From assembly GCA_022402465.1 (NCBI GenBank), contig JAKRSH010000005.1, positions 1-61,850 of the forward strand: a stretch of 61,850 nt of DNA, written 5' to 3'. The notes below the pieces were generated by a model that saw only the letters and a program-made list of their open reading frames with translations, was not told the DNA's origin and made no database searches. Both the position numbers and the translations under genes were made by a program. The DNA comes from Leptospiraceae bacterium. GTDB taxonomy: Bacteria; Spirochaetota; Leptospiria; Leptospirales; Leptospiraceae. Positions 26,840-35,862 of the stretch are shown one piece after another. Numbering within the stretch: position 1 is the first letter of the stretch; every line of letters begins with the position of its first letter.

Positions 26840-28306
26840 TTAATACCATCCAATCGGATTATCATCCATCCAAATATTAATTTGTTTTGTCTCAAGGTAA
26901 GCTTCAATCCCGAATAGACCTAATTCCCGACCGATTCCGGACTGTTTGTAACCACCCCAAGGCATTTCATTATAAGTTGGGTGGTAGTTATTGATCCAAG
27001 TGATTCCAGCTCTCAGTTGATTGATGACTCGGTGACCTCTTGTTAGGTTGGATGTGAACACACCTGCCGCGAGTCCATATTCAGAATCATTGGCTAGAGC
27101 TATGGCTTCTTCTTCTGTCTCAAAAGGAATTACAGAGAGTACGGGACCAAAAATTTCTTCTCTAGCAATTCGCATATTTGGTGTTACATGATCAAAAATA
27201 GTTGGTTCAACAAAATTTCCTTTAGCGTATTCTGCTCCTTCAGGTCTTTTGCCACCACAAAGAAGTTTTGCACCTTCTGCTAAACCAATTTTGATATAAG
27301 ATTCTACCTTATCTCTGTGCGCTGCAGAAACTAAAGGTCCCATAAGCACACCTTCTGCTAAGCCGTGACCCAATTTGATTCTAGGAACTCGTTTTACTAG
27401 CTCATCTACAAATTTACGGTGGATGGATTTTTGAACAAGTAGTCTTGACCCAGCAGAACAGACCTCTCCTTGGTTTGCAAATGCCGCAAAGAGTGTCCAA
27501 TCTACAGCAGATTCGAAATTGCAATCCTCAAAAACAAGGATAGGATTCTTTCCACCTAACTCTAAAGTTACATTCTTGATGTTATGTGTAGCATTTTCCA
27601 TAACCTTCTTACCAGTTACTGTCCCACCTGTAAATGCTACCTTATCTACAAGAGGGTTAGAAGCTAATTCTTCTCCTGCACCAGCTCCAGGGCCAGTGAT
27701 AATGTTGACTACACCAGGAGGAAAACCAACTTCCGTAAATATTTTTCCTAGTTCTAAGGCAGATAGAGGAGTGAGTTCAGAAGGTTTTAAGACAAGGCAG
27801 TTCCCAGCAGCGAGAGCAGGAGCAAGCTTCCAGCAGGACATGAGTAGGGGATAGTTCCAGGGTACAATCTGTCCACAAACACCTATAGGTTCACGAACAA
27901 TTAAGCTTACAGAGCCATCTGGAGTTTGCATGGTTTGACCATGGATTTTGGTGGCTAGACCACCATAGTATTCAAAACAGTTCGCAGCATCTGTAACATC
28001 AAACTCAGCTTCTCTTCTTGGCTTACCGCAATCCCGAACTTCCATTTCTACAAATTTGTCAAAATGATTCATTATTGCCTGGGATACCTTAAACAAAAGT
28101 TTTCCTCTAGCCTGTGCGGATGTCTTCCTCCATTCCCCTGAATCAAAGGCTCTCCTTGCAGCCTCTATTGCAAGCTTAGCATCTTCCGAGTTGGATTCTG
28201 GAACTTTTGCCAATAAATCACCGTTAGCTGGATCAGTTATATCTCTTGTCTTTCCCGACTTAGCGGAAACCCATTTGCCATCAATAAGCATCTTGTATTC
28301 TTGCAT
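26840..28306 (-). CDS. Aldehyde dehydrogenase, BetB/aminobutyraldehyde type
   Basis: A 488-residue ALDH. Catalytic residues are C283 (NQGEVCSAG), E249 (LELGGK) and N151 (VPWNYPL). The sequence pattern is that of betaine-aldehyde/gamma-aminobutyraldehyde dehydrogenases (BetB, PuuC, YdcW). In this operon the natural role is oxidation of 4-aminobutanal to GABA after putrescine is transaminated. AGAGG about 8 bases upstream supports the ATG. It is first of three catabolic genes behind the TetR regulator. Confidence 0.9.
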   Translation of the reverse strand: MQEYKMLIDGKWVSAKSGKTRDITDPANGDLLAKVPESNSEDAKLAIEAARRAFDSGEWRKTSAQARGKLLFKVSQAIMNHFDKFVEMEVRDCGKPRREAEFDVTDAANCFEYYGGLATKIHGQTMQTPDGSVSLIVREPIGVCGQIVPWNYPLLMSCWKLAPALAAGNCLVLKPSELTPLSALELGKIFTEVGFPPGVVNIITGPGAGAGEELASNPLVDKVAFTGGTVTGKKVMENATHNIKNVTLELGGKNPILVFEDCNFESAVDWTLFAAFANQGEVCSAGSRLLVQKSIHRKFVDELVKRVPRIKLGHGLAEGVLMGPLVSAAHRDKVESYIKIGLAEGAKLLCGGKRPEGAEYAKGNFVEPTIFDHVTPNMRIAREEIFGPVLSVIPFETEEEAIALANDSEYGLAAGVFTSNLTRGHRVINQLRAGITWINNYHPTYNEMPWGGYKQSGIGRELGLFGIEAYLETKQINIWMDDNPIGWY

Positions 28307-28364
28307 TTTCTTATCCTCTTATAAGCCTTATTTATTTTGTCTTAATCATTCTTAACTCTAGAAA

Positions 28365-29018
28365 TCATACATTCTCAAATAGCATTCGTTGGGTATAATC
28401 ACGCATATATTCTTTGAATGCATTCATATTCTTTTTCTTAAAGGGATCGGATACCCAATTCTTCCAATCAATGATACCTGTAATAAAATATCCATAAGTC
28501 ATCCAAAGGAAAGATCGTATGAAAATAGAGGTATCCACATTTCTTATACTGCCCTCTAATTTTGATTTTTCTAAAAAATCCTTGAGCGGTTGGAAGGTTT
28601 TGAGAGTAACCTTGACTTCTTGTTGCATCAGTTCGTCGGGCCACTCCAACCACCTTCTCACATACAAATGAGATCTGTGTGGGTCTTTTAGCATAAGATC
28701 CAAGAATCCCTCTAAGGCAATTAGTAAAGTCTTACTTACCTTTTCCTTATCTTGGAAGTCTTCTTGCTTGAAATCAAGAACAGGGCGGTTTAAAACATGC
28801 AATTCGCCCTGGTACAGGCTCTCTATGACGGATTTGTAGAGATTGCTCTTCCCGCCTGTGTGGTAGTGGAAGGTGGAAATGTTGATTCCCAATGAGTCCG
28901 CTATTTCACGAGTAGAAACTGCCTGGTATCCCTTATCCGCAAAAAGCTTGGTTGCAATTTCAATGATTCTTTCGTTCATTGTTGCATCGCTTTGCTCTTT
29001 GCTTAGTCTTTTTGCCAT
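28365..29018 (-). CDS. TetR-family repressor of the polyamine module
   Basis: A regulator of about 217 residues. The N-terminal HTH is TREIADSLGINISTFHYH, a typical TetR recognition region, and a divergent helical ligand domain follows. The ATG at 29018 is chosen over an upstream TTG at 29039; a later ATG at 28979 also fits the domain boundary. A perfect 22-bp palindrome lies 17 bases upstream, overlapping where its own promoter must be and near the pot promoter. The ligand is probably a polyamine-pathway intermediate, by context only. Confidence 0.88.
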   Translation of the reverse strand: MAKRLSKEQSDATMNERIIEIATKLFADKGYQAVSTREIADSLGINISTFHYHTGGKSNLYKSVIESLYQGELHVLNRPVLDFKQEDFQDKEKVSKTLLIALEGFLDLMLKDPHRSHLYVRRWLEWPDELMQQEVKVTLKTFQPLKDFLEKSKLEGSIRNVDTSIFIRSFLWMTYGYFITGIIDWKNWVSDPFKKKNMNAFKEYMRDYTQRMLFENV

Positions 29019-29034
29019 ATGATTATATAGACGT

Positions 29035-29056
29035 TTCAATCAATCGATTGATTGAA
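29035..29056. promoter_or_regulatory. Operator palindrome of TetR regulator
   Basis: TTCAATCAATC (29035-29045) and its exact reverse complement (29046-29056) form a 22-bp perfect dyad with no spacer. It lies between the divergent tetR and potD genes and 16 bases before the potD -35 box, so it could control both arms. Confidence 0.75.
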
Positions 29057-29072
29057 GAATTAAATAAAATTC

Positions 29073-29102
29073 TTGCAAATGTAAGAGTTTTTTTATTATA
29101 AT
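29073..29102 (+). promoter_or_regulatory. Promoter of potDABC
   Basis: TTGCAA (29073-29078), an 18-base spacer, then TATAAT (29097-29102). The -10 is a full consensus match. The potD start is about 50 bases on, with AAGGGAGA 6 bases before the ATG. Confidence 0.65.
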
Positions 29103-29152
29103 TAGTCTAAGAAAAGATGTAATTGATTTTCGAATAGAAAGGGAGAGATAGA

Positions 29153-30313
29153 ATGAATGTAAAGCAAATTTTAGCCATATTCACCAGCTTAATGCTGTTA
29201 GTTGCTTGTGGCGACAAAAAGAAAGGTCAAATATTGACTGAGGTTGGTTCTGGCGAAGGTGAGGTTTCCATCGTTGCTTGGGCTGGGTATATCGAAAGAG
29301 GAGAGACCGACAAGGGTTTCGACTGGGTCACTTCTTTTGAGAAAGAAACAGGATGTAAAGTCACTGTAAAGACTGCTGCCACTTCAGATGAAATGGTTGC
29401 CTTGATGAATGAGGGTGGTTTCGACCTAGTTACCGCTTCTGGAGATGCTTCACTTAGGCTCATCAAAGGAAATAAGGTCCAAGAAATCAATACAGACTTG
29501 ATCCCAAGCTGGAATAAGGTTGATGATCGTTTGAAGAAAGCGCCATGGCATACTGTGGATGGTAAGCACTACGGTGTACCTTACCAATGGGGTGCTAATG
29601 TGCTAATGTACAATTCCAATGTTTTTAAAGAAGCACCTACTTCTTGGAAGGTTGTATTTAAGGAAATGAATCTTCCCGATGGCAAATCCAATAAGAATCG
29701 CGTGCAAGGTTTTGATGGGCCTATCTATATCGCAGATGCAGCTCTCTATTTGATGTACAATGATAAATCTCTCGGAATCAAGAATCCATATGAATTGGAT
29801 GACAAGCAATTTGCAGCAGCTCTGAAAGTCTTGAAAGAGCAAAGAAAAATTGTTCCAAAATACTGGCATGATGCTTTTGTTCAAATTGAAGATTTCAAGA
29901 ACGAAGGTTTCGTAGCTTCTTCTTCTTGGCCATTCCAAGTAAACCTTTTGCAAGGAGCTAAGGCTCCCATTAAATCTGTTATCCCAGTGGAAGGTGCAAC
30001 TGGTTGGGCAGATACGACTATGCTCCATATAAATTCTGAGCATCCTAATTGTGCTTACAAATGGATGGAACATTCTTTGGATGCAAAAGTACAAGGCGAT
30101 CTAGCAGCCTGGTTTGGATCCGTTCCAGCGAATCTAGATGCTTGTAAGGGAAATGCTCTTCTTACGGACGAAGGTTGTAAGACCAATGGTTTGAATAATT
30201 TTGATAAAATTTGGTTTTGGAGAACTCCTGAGTCGAATTGTGGAAATGGAAGAACCTGTGTTCCTTACCACCGTTGGGTAACTGAAATGATCTCTGTAAT
30301 CAGCGGAAGATAA
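29153..30313 (+). CDS. potD: Polyamine ABC transporter substrate-binding lipoprotein
   Basis: A 386-residue PotD/PotF-type binding protein. The lipobox LLVAC gives Cys 19, so it is anchored to a membrane on the periplasmic side. Family segments are VSIVAWAGYIERG, FEKETGCKV, FDLVTASGDA and the WGANVLMYNS region. It binds putrescine or spermidine and delivers it to PotB-PotC. Two extra Cys-containing stretches near the C-terminus (CKGNALLTDEGCK and CGNGRTC) could form disulphides. A long inverted repeat separates it from potA. Confidence 0.9.
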   Translation: MNVKQILAIFTSLMLLVACGDKKKGQILTEVGSGEGEVSIVAWAGYIERGETDKGFDWVTSFEKETGCKVTVKTAATSDEMVALMNEGGFDLVTASGDASLRLIKGNKVQEINTDLIPSWNKVDDRLKKAPWHTVDGKHYGVPYQWGANVLMYNSNVFKEAPTSWKVVFKEMNLPDGKSNKNRVQGFDGPIYIADAALYLMYNDKSLGIKNPYELDDKQFAAALKVLKEQRKIVPKYWHDAFVQIEDFKNEGFVASSSWPFQVNLLQGAKAPIKSVIPVEGATGWADTTMLHINSEHPNCAYKWMEHSLDAKVQGDLAAWFGSVPANLDACKGNALLTDEGCKTNGLNNFDKIWFWRTPESNCGNGRTCVPYHRWVTEMISVISGR

Positions 30314-30326
30314 TTTTAAGCTTATG

Positions 30327-30414
30327 CCAAGCAGTTTGATTTGAATTTCATTCATAAGATCTCTTCAATTCAGGAAGGATTTTTTGATAAGATGAATTTG
30401 TGTAAACTGCTTGG
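30327..30414. repeat. Long intercistronic inverted repeat between potD and potA
   Basis: CCAAGCAGTTT (30327-30337) is the exact complement of AAACTGCTTGG (30404-30414), with 66 bases between. Inside, ATTCAT and ATGAAT allow a second shorter pairing. No T-run follows at once. A processing or mRNA-stabilising hairpin that leaves more potD than potA message is the natural reading. Confidence 0.65.
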
Positions 30415-30453
30415 TTTCTGATTATCCTTAACATATTTTAAATGTAGGTAGCA

Positions 30454-31521
30454 ATGAATCAAAATCCACCTTCAGAGGCAAGTAAACCAGCAGTCGAGTT
30501 CCAAAATGTATCTTGTCGGTTTGGCGATGTACTTGCCGTAGACCAAGTGAACTTTTCCATTCGAGAAGGAGAATTTTTTTCTATGCTTGGACCCTCTGGT
30601 TCAGGTAAGACTACCTGCCTTCGTATGATTGCTGGATTTGAATCTCCAACCCAAGGAATTGTTCGAATTCTAGGAAAGGATGCTGGCAACCTGCCGCCTT
30701 ATGAAAGAGATGTGAACACTGTGTTCCAGGACTATGCGCTATTTCCTCATATGTCTGTTGGTGAAAATGTTGAATACGGACTCATGATACGAAAGGTCTC
30801 TAAACCAGACAGAAAGAGACAAGCCTTGGAAATGTTAGACTTGATTCAACTTCCTGATGTATATGACCGCAAGCCTTCCCAGCTTTCTGGAGGACAAAGG
30901 CAGAGAGTAGCTCTAGCCAGAGCTCTCATCAATAAGCCCAGAGTACTTTTGTTAGACGAACCTTTAGGTGCCTTAGATCTCAAGCTCAGAGAGCAGATGC
31001 AAATTGAATTGAAGCAATTGCAGAGAAAAGTGGGAATCACATTTGTCTTCGTTACCCACGACCAAGAAGAAGCCTTGACTATGAGTGATAGAATTGCAGT
31101 CTTTAGCCATGGTAAAGTAGAACAGATTGGAACTGCTTTTGAAATCTACGAGAAACCTAAGACTAGTTTTGTGGCAAATTTTGTTGGGCTTTCCAATATT
31201 TTCGAAGGTAAAAGCTCCCAAGAAATCTTCGGGAATACTAATACCTATCTTGTCCGTCCTGAGAAAATCCGAATCTCCGAAAGTTCATCCAATTCGAGTC
31301 CATCAGCACTATCTAAGGATGATTCATCCATTGTTGTCCAAGCTCGGGTTTCCTTGATTATTTATTCCGGAGCTCACACAAAGATAGAATTCGCAACAGC
31401 CTCAGGCAAGAAGATTCTTGCGACTCTTTCTAATTCTTCCGAGCTTACTTCTACCTTAAGCAAGGACAAAGAAGTTTTGCTCTCTTGGTCCAAAGCAGAT
31501 ACTCAGCTTTTGGTAGCTTGA
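30454..31521 (+). CDS. potA: Polyamine ABC transporter ATPase
   Basis: A 355-residue PotA-type subunit. Walker A is GPSGSGKTT (46-54), the signature QLSGGQRQRVALARAL, the Walker B LLDEPLGALD, and the switch His lies in VTHDQEEALTMSDR. A C-terminal TOBE-like domain (about 250-355) carries YLVRPEKIRI. It energises uptake of putrescine or spermidine with PotB and PotC. TAGG stands before the ATG. The next gene begins 2 bases after its stop. Confidence 0.94.
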   Translation: MNQNPPSEASKPAVEFQNVSCRFGDVLAVDQVNFSIREGEFFSMLGPSGSGKTTCLRMIAGFESPTQGIVRILGKDAGNLPPYERDVNTVFQDYALFPHMSVGENVEYGLMIRKVSKPDRKRQALEMLDLIQLPDVYDRKPSQLSGGQRQRVALARALINKPRVLLLDEPLGALDLKLREQMQIELKQLQRKVGITFVFVTHDQEEALTMSDRIAVFSHGKVEQIGTAFEIYEKPKTSFVANFVGLSNIFEGKSSQEIFGNTNTYLVRPEKIRISESSSNSSPSALSKDDSSIVVQARVSLIIYSGAHTKIEFATASGKKILATLSNSSELTSTLSKDKEVLLSWSKADTQLLVA

Positions 31522-31523
31522 TC

Positions 31524-32438
31524 ATGAGTTCTATCACACAGCAAATATCCAATTTCTTTTTCTTTCGAAATAGACTCTTCTTAGTTTTACTTCTTACACT
31601 TCCTGTTTTGTGGTTGGTAGTCATCTACTTTGGATCTTTGTTGGCTCTTTTGCTGAAAAGTTTTTATTATATTGATAGTTATACGGGTTTAATAGTAGAA
31701 GAATTTTCTTTGGAAAGTTATAAGCAACTCTTTACAATCACAAATTTTGATATTATTGTAAGAACCACAACTATGGCAACAGTGGTAACCCTTGCTGCTG
31801 GAATGATAGCCTTTCCTATGGCTTATTATATGGCACGTTTTGCGAGCCCAGGGGCGAAGCCGTGGTTGTACCTAGGCATAATGCTTCCCCTTTGGTCCAG
31901 TTACCTTGTAAGAGTCTATGCTTGGAAGTTGCTTCTTGCTAAGGAAGGAGTCATTAGTTGGTTTTTTGCCAAAATTGATTGCAGCTGGATCTTGGATTCT
32001 CTTCTCAGCACACCAGTATTAGGTGGTCCGTCTCTTTCTATTTCTTATTTTGGAACCTTTCTTGTTTTTCTTTATATTTGGTTGCCCTTTATGATTATGC
32101 CCATACAAGCATCCCTCGAAAGAATTCCTAAGAATCTGCTTGAGGCAAGCAATGATTTGGGTGCAAGACCAAATAAGACCTTTTGGAAGGTGATCTTTCC
32201 ACTTGCTTTTCCAGGAGTTGCCGCAGGATCCATCTTTACTTTTTCTTTAACTCTAGGAGATTATATCATCCCAGGAATCATAGGTCCATCAGCAATTTTT
32301 ATAGGGCAGGCTGTGTATTCCCACCAAGGAACGGCAGGTAACATCCCTTTGGCGGCAGCTTTTTCCATAGTGCCTATTCTCATCATGGCAGTCTATCTTT
32401 GGATAGCCAAAAAATTAGGTGCCTTCCATGCGCTTTAA
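31524..32438 (+). CDS. potB: Polyamine ABC transporter permease, PotB
   Basis: A 304-residue permease with six predicted transmembrane helices. The EAA loop is near EASNDLGARPNKTFWKVIFPLAFPG, where the ATPase docks. The ATG at 31524 is two bases after the potA stop and is preferred over an upstream in-frame TTG that would overlap potA by 37 bases. No strong ribosome site is seen, so coupling to potA translation is likely. Confidence 0.9.
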   Translation: MSSITQQISNFFFFRNRLFLVLLLTLPVLWLVVIYFGSLLALLLKSFYYIDSYTGLIVEEFSLESYKQLFTITNFDIIVRTTTMATVVTLAAGMIAFPMAYYMARFASPGAKPWLYLGIMLPLWSSYLVRVYAWKLLLAKEGVISWFFAKIDCSWILDSLLSTPVLGGPSLSISYFGTFLVFLYIWLPFMIMPIQASLERIPKNLLEASNDLGARPNKTFWKVIFPLAFPGVAAGSIFTFSLTLGDYIIPGIIGPSAIFIGQAVYSHQGTAGNIPLAAAFSIVPILIMAVYLWIAKKLGAFHAL

Positions 32439-33273
32439 TCCATTTACAAAAAACAATTCCACTTCCAAGAAGAACAAGGCTGCAAGTTGGGGTTTAAAGA
32501 TTTTTGCAAGCATAGGATTTCTATTTCTGCATATCCCGATTCTCTTTATCTTCCTCTATGCCTTTACTACGGAAGAGAAGTCCTACCAATTTCCGCCACC
32601 GAGTTATACAACCAAATGGTTTGCTGTTGTTTTAGCTCGCAATGATATTTGGCAGGCAATTCGTCTCTCGGTAGAAGTTGCAGCCTGGTCTACGGGTCTT
32701 GCTCTGATCCTAGGAACACTTGCTGCGGCAGCTGTTCATAAGGCAAAATTCTTTGGCAAGGAAGTGATTTCTTTTGCAGTTATACTTCCCATAGCTCTCC
32801 CTGGAATCATTACAGGGATATCGCTACGTTCCGCCTTTTCCATGTTTGATATTCCCTTTAGTTTCTATACCATTGTTATAGCTCATGCGACCTTTTGTAT
32901 TGTTACCGTCTACAATAATGTCCTCGCACGCTTTCGACGGACTTCTCTCTCCCAGGTTGAGGCGTCTATGGATCTGGGTGCAAATAGCTTTACCACCTTT
33001 CGCTACATCATCTTGCCAAACATAGCAACAGCACTCTTGGCTGGAGGAATGCTAGCCTTTGCTCTATCTTTTGATGAGGTGATAGTAACTACTTTTGCCG
33101 CAGGCCAGCAAACCACTCTTCCAATCTGGATGCTTACCGAACTCATACGTCCTAGGCAGCGTCCTGTGACCAATGTGGTTGCGGTATTCATCGTTTTGAT
33201 TACATTTATTCCAATCATAGCCGCATATTACCTGACTAAGGGCACAGATGATGTGATGGGTTCGGGAAAATAG
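32419..33273 (+). CDS. potC: Polyamine ABC transporter permease, PotC
   Basis: A 284-residue permease with six predicted transmembrane helices. Its EAA loop is EASMDLGANSFTTFRYIILPNIATALLAG. It overlaps potB by 20 bases. With PotB it forms the channel. No clear terminator follows; only short AT-rich dyads are present after the stop. Confidence 0.9.
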   Translation: MPSMRFNPFTKNNSTSKKNKAASWGLKIFASIGFLFLHIPILFIFLYAFTTEEKSYQFPPPSYTTKWFAVVLARNDIWQAIRLSVEVAAWSTGLALILGTLAAAAVHKAKFFGKEVISFAVILPIALPGIITGISLRSAFSMFDIPFSFYTIVIAHATFCIVTVYNNVLARFRRTSLSQVEASMDLGANSFTTFRYIILPNIATALLAGGMLAFALSFDEVIVTTFAAGQQTTLPIWMLTELIRPRQRPVTNVVAVFIVLITFIPIIAAYYLTKGTDDVMGSGK

Positions 33274-33531
33274 GACAAAATTTCTTAGAATGTAAAATAT
33301 CATAATTCTTATGAAAGATTAGATAATTTGTATTGAATTACTCATTTTAGAAATTCTATGCTCTTTGAACTGAGAGGATCTTCTATCCTATTATAAGAAG
33401 GATTTCTTACTTGGTCTTTACAGCTAATATAGACTCTAAGGCTGCTGAAGCCAAAAAACCAGATCGACTTTCCCCTTTAAGCTTTGCATATTCATCAATT
33501 CATTTCCTCTCAAAAAGAACCAATGTTCAGC

Positions 33532-33585
33532 TTGACGTAAATTGTGCGCCGCACAAAATGGTCTTAGAATTTGTGCGATGCACAA
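33532..33585 (+). promoter_or_regulatory. Doubly operated promoter of the lytic transglycosylase
   Basis: Two identical dyads, TTGTGC-N3-GCACAA, lie at 33542-33556 and 33571-33585, 29 bp centre to centre. TTGACG (33532-33537) and CAAAAT (33554-33559), 16 bases apart, form a sigma-70-like promoter. The first dyad fills its spacer and the second sits just downstream of the expected start. This is a classic repressor layout. The regulator is not identified; the box is not the CRP, FNR or LexA consensus. The rest of 33274-33530 shows nothing convincing. Confidence 0.6.
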
Positions 33586-33597
33586 AAAGAGGCGAAA

Positions 33598-34323
33598 ATG
33601 AAAAATGAATCAAAAAATCTCTTGGAAAAAGACAAGGGCAAGCTTTCGAATTTGCCCATATTGAAGAAAAAAGCGAAAATTCCCTTCCTAAAGCGAATCT
33701 CTTTCATCCTAGTGCTGGTCTTTGCCTTTCAATCTACCAACGAGCAGGTTTTTTCTCGTTACCAAGAAAATCGCCTACTTGAGGAGAGAGAGTTTGTTCA
33801 GTCCTACATCCTCAGCCAAAGACAACAGATTGCACCTGGGGAACTTCATCGTTTGGTTGAGACCGTTCTGCAAGAATCACAGAATTTGGATTTTGGCAAT
33901 AGTATAGATACCTTAGCAATCAATAAGACTTCCTTCTTGCTTGCTATGATCCAAACAGAATCCCAATTTAAGAAGACAGCGCGTTCTAAGAAAAAAGCCC
34001 AAGGCTATATGCAATTATTGCATCCCACTGCAAAGTGGATGGCTGAGAAAAATGGGATTGCCTACGAACAGAAAAAAATCCAAGAACCCGAAATCAATAT
34101 TACTATCGGTGTCGCTTACATGAATTACCTAACCAAGGAAATGGGGAATTTGGAAAAGGCAACTCTTGCTTACAATGCAGGTCCAGCCGCTGTTCGCAAA
34201 TGGGGTGGAGTCAATGCATACTGGACAACTATCAACGAGCACTACAAGGCAATTGAAACTCTCAAGAAAACTACAAGGCCTAAGAAGACTAAGCTGCAGT
34301 CCATGGTTGCACTGTTAGATTAG
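33598..34323 (+). CDS. Soluble lytic transglycosylase-like protein
   Basis: A 241-residue SLT-domain protein. After a Lys-rich N-terminus and a hydrophobic segment (about residues 30-45), the catalytic domain carries the Glu in MIQTESQFKKTARSKK and the family motifs KAQGYMQLLHPTA and ATLAYNAGPAAV. Such enzymes cleave the glycan strand of peptidoglycan to anhydro-MurNAc. The ATG at 33598 has GAGG 4 bases upstream; a longer TTG start would run through the operator. Its promoter region holds two repressor-like boxes. It ends 7 bases before the convergent RCC1 gene. Confidence 0.88.
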   Translation: MKNESKNLLEKDKGKLSNLPILKKKAKIPFLKRISFILVLVFAFQSTNEQVFSRYQENRLLEEREFVQSYILSQRQQIAPGELHRLVETVLQESQNLDFGNSIDTLAINKTSFLLAMIQTESQFKKTARSKKKAQGYMQLLHPTAKWMAEKNGIAYEQKKIQEPEINITIGVAYMNYLTKEMGNLEKATLAYNAGPAAVRKWGGVNAYWTTINEHYKAIETLKKTTRPKKTKLQSMVALLD

Positions 34324-34329
34324 GGACTT

Positions 34330-35751
34330 TCACTCTAGAACAAGATCTCCAGCTTGCAAGATGGTTTTGTTAGTCCCTTGGCCATCTGCAATGTTATTCG
34401 CAGAATTGTATCCTAGCCTCCCATCTCCTCCATTTCCCCAGCAACGAACTGCACCAGTTGAAAGTAGGGCACAGGTATGAGAGGATCCAGCAGAAATCTG
34501 AGTTGCAATTCCACCTAAGGCAATATCATTACTCGCAATAATACTTGGACTAGAACCGTTCCCTACATTTAAATTACTATTGTATCCAAGTTGACCACTA
34601 CTTCCATCTCCCCAGCATCGAACCTTTCCAAATTCATAAAGAGCACAGGTATGAAAAAAGCCAGCAGTAATTTGTTTCACGATTCCGCCTGTAGGTACAT
34701 CTCCTGTATTAATGATACTCGTAGCTAAGGAATCTCCAACCACAGTATTTGCATTATATCCTAAATTACCATCTGTGCCCTCACCCCAACATCGCATTGC
34801 TCCATTATTTAAGAGAGCACAGGTATGAATTGCTCCTGTTGTGATTTGAATGGCAAGTCCACCTAAGGGGACATCACCCGCGCTGATTATTGATTGGCTT
34901 CCTTCTCCAATTGGAGTTGTAGTATTGTATCCTAATTGTCCAGATGAATTTCCGCCCCAGCATCTAACAGATTGGTTGCTCATAAGGGCACAGGTATGTT
35001 GGTCCCCTGCAGAAATTTGAGTTGCAGTTCCACCTAAGGGGACATCGCCTGCGGATTGAATGCTTGGACCTATACCATTACCTACAGACTGTGTATTATT
35101 ATATCCTAATTGTCCAAAGTCTCCAAGCCCCCAACAGCGAACAGATCCTCTTGCTAGGAGAGCACAACTGTGTTTGGTTCCTAGGGCTAATTGAATTACC
35201 TTTTCTCCGATAGGGACAATTCCAGCCGCTTCCATACTTAGTCCAAGACCATTGCCAACAGCTTGAATGCTATTGTATCCCAATCTACCATCAGCACCTT
35301 CACCCCAACATTTCACATCTCCTGAAGTTAGTAAGGCACAGCTATGGATTTCTCCTGCGACAACTTGAGTGACTTTTTCGGATAAAGGGAGGAAAGAAGA
35401 TTGTTGGATACCGAGATTTCCCCCTGCACCGTCCCCAATATTGTTGCTATTCCCATAGCCAAGCTGTCCAAAGCTTCCATTCCCCCAAGCTTTGAGGCGA
35501 CCATCTTCGAATTTGAGCAAAGTATGATTGGATGCCATCATAGTGGCCAAGCTTTTAGTAGGTACTGCTTGATTGGTAAATCTGAGACTGTAACCACAGT
35601 AAGAAGTTGAATCCCGGATTGCAAATTTAAGGAGAAATGTATTTAAGAAATTATCTTTCTGAAAATCGCAAGGATTGTCTAGCTTAGTGTTGATGCAATT
35701 CGATGATGAATAAGAAATGAAAATAAAGAAGAGAAGTTGAAGTTTGATCAT
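34330..35751 (-). CDS. RCC1-repeat lipoprotein, long paralogue
   Basis: A 473-residue exported protein. A signal peptide ends at SSSNC, a relaxed spirochaetal lipobox with Asn at -1. A short module follows (NPCDFQKDNFLNTFLLKFAI and then TSYCG). Seven RCC1-type repeats make up the rest, each with C-A-L-L-x-x-G-x-V-(R/K)-C-W-G and GQLGYN and about 52 residues long; the first is degenerate. They should fold as a beta-propeller. It is likely surface or periplasmic; the ligand is unknown. It is a tandem paralogue of the next gene, with the final 30 bases identical. Confidence 0.82.
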   Translation of the reverse strand: MIKLQLLFFIFISYSSSNCINTKLDNPCDFQKDNFLNTFLLKFAIRDSTSYCGYSLRFTNQAVPTKSLATMMASNHTLLKFEDGRLKAWGNGSFGQLGYGNSNNIGDGAGGNLGIQQSSFLPLSEKVTQVVAGEIHSCALLTSGDVKCWGEGADGRLGYNSIQAVGNGLGLSMEAAGIVPIGEKVIQLALGTKHSCALLARGSVRCWGLGDFGQLGYNNTQSVGNGIGPSIQSAGDVPLGGTATQISAGDQHTCALMSNQSVRCWGGNSSGQLGYNTTTPIGEGSQSIISAGDVPLGGLAIQITTGAIHTCALLNNGAMRCWGEGTDGNLGYNANTVVGDSLATSIINTGDVPTGGIVKQITAGFFHTCALYEFGKVRCWGDGSSGQLGYNSNLNVGNGSSPSIIASNDIALGGIATQISAGSSHTCALLSTGAVRCWGNGGDGRLGYNSANNIADGQGTNKTILQAGDLVLE

Positions 35752-35862
35752 AAATTGTTAAGTAAAGAAAACCAGAATACATTTTGAATTTATATTCTTT
35801 TAAATATGCTTATATTACAAACTTATTTAATCAGTTAATTCCTTCTATAGCTTTTTTATCTT

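Noticed and set aside
29603-30094. 163-codon antisense frame inside potD
   Set aside because: PotD is clear on the other strand, and the antisense product has no recognisable domain.
33542-33585. CRP, FNR or LexA sites at the transglycosylase promoter
   Set aside because: The dyad is TTGTGC-N3-GCACAA, not the N6 or N4 spacing of CRP/FNR, and it does not fit the TTTG-N5-CAAA pattern I recall for Leptospira LexA.
33411-33608. 65-codon open frame before the lytic transglycosylase
   Set aside because: No ribosome site and no family pattern, and it runs through the twin operators and promoter.
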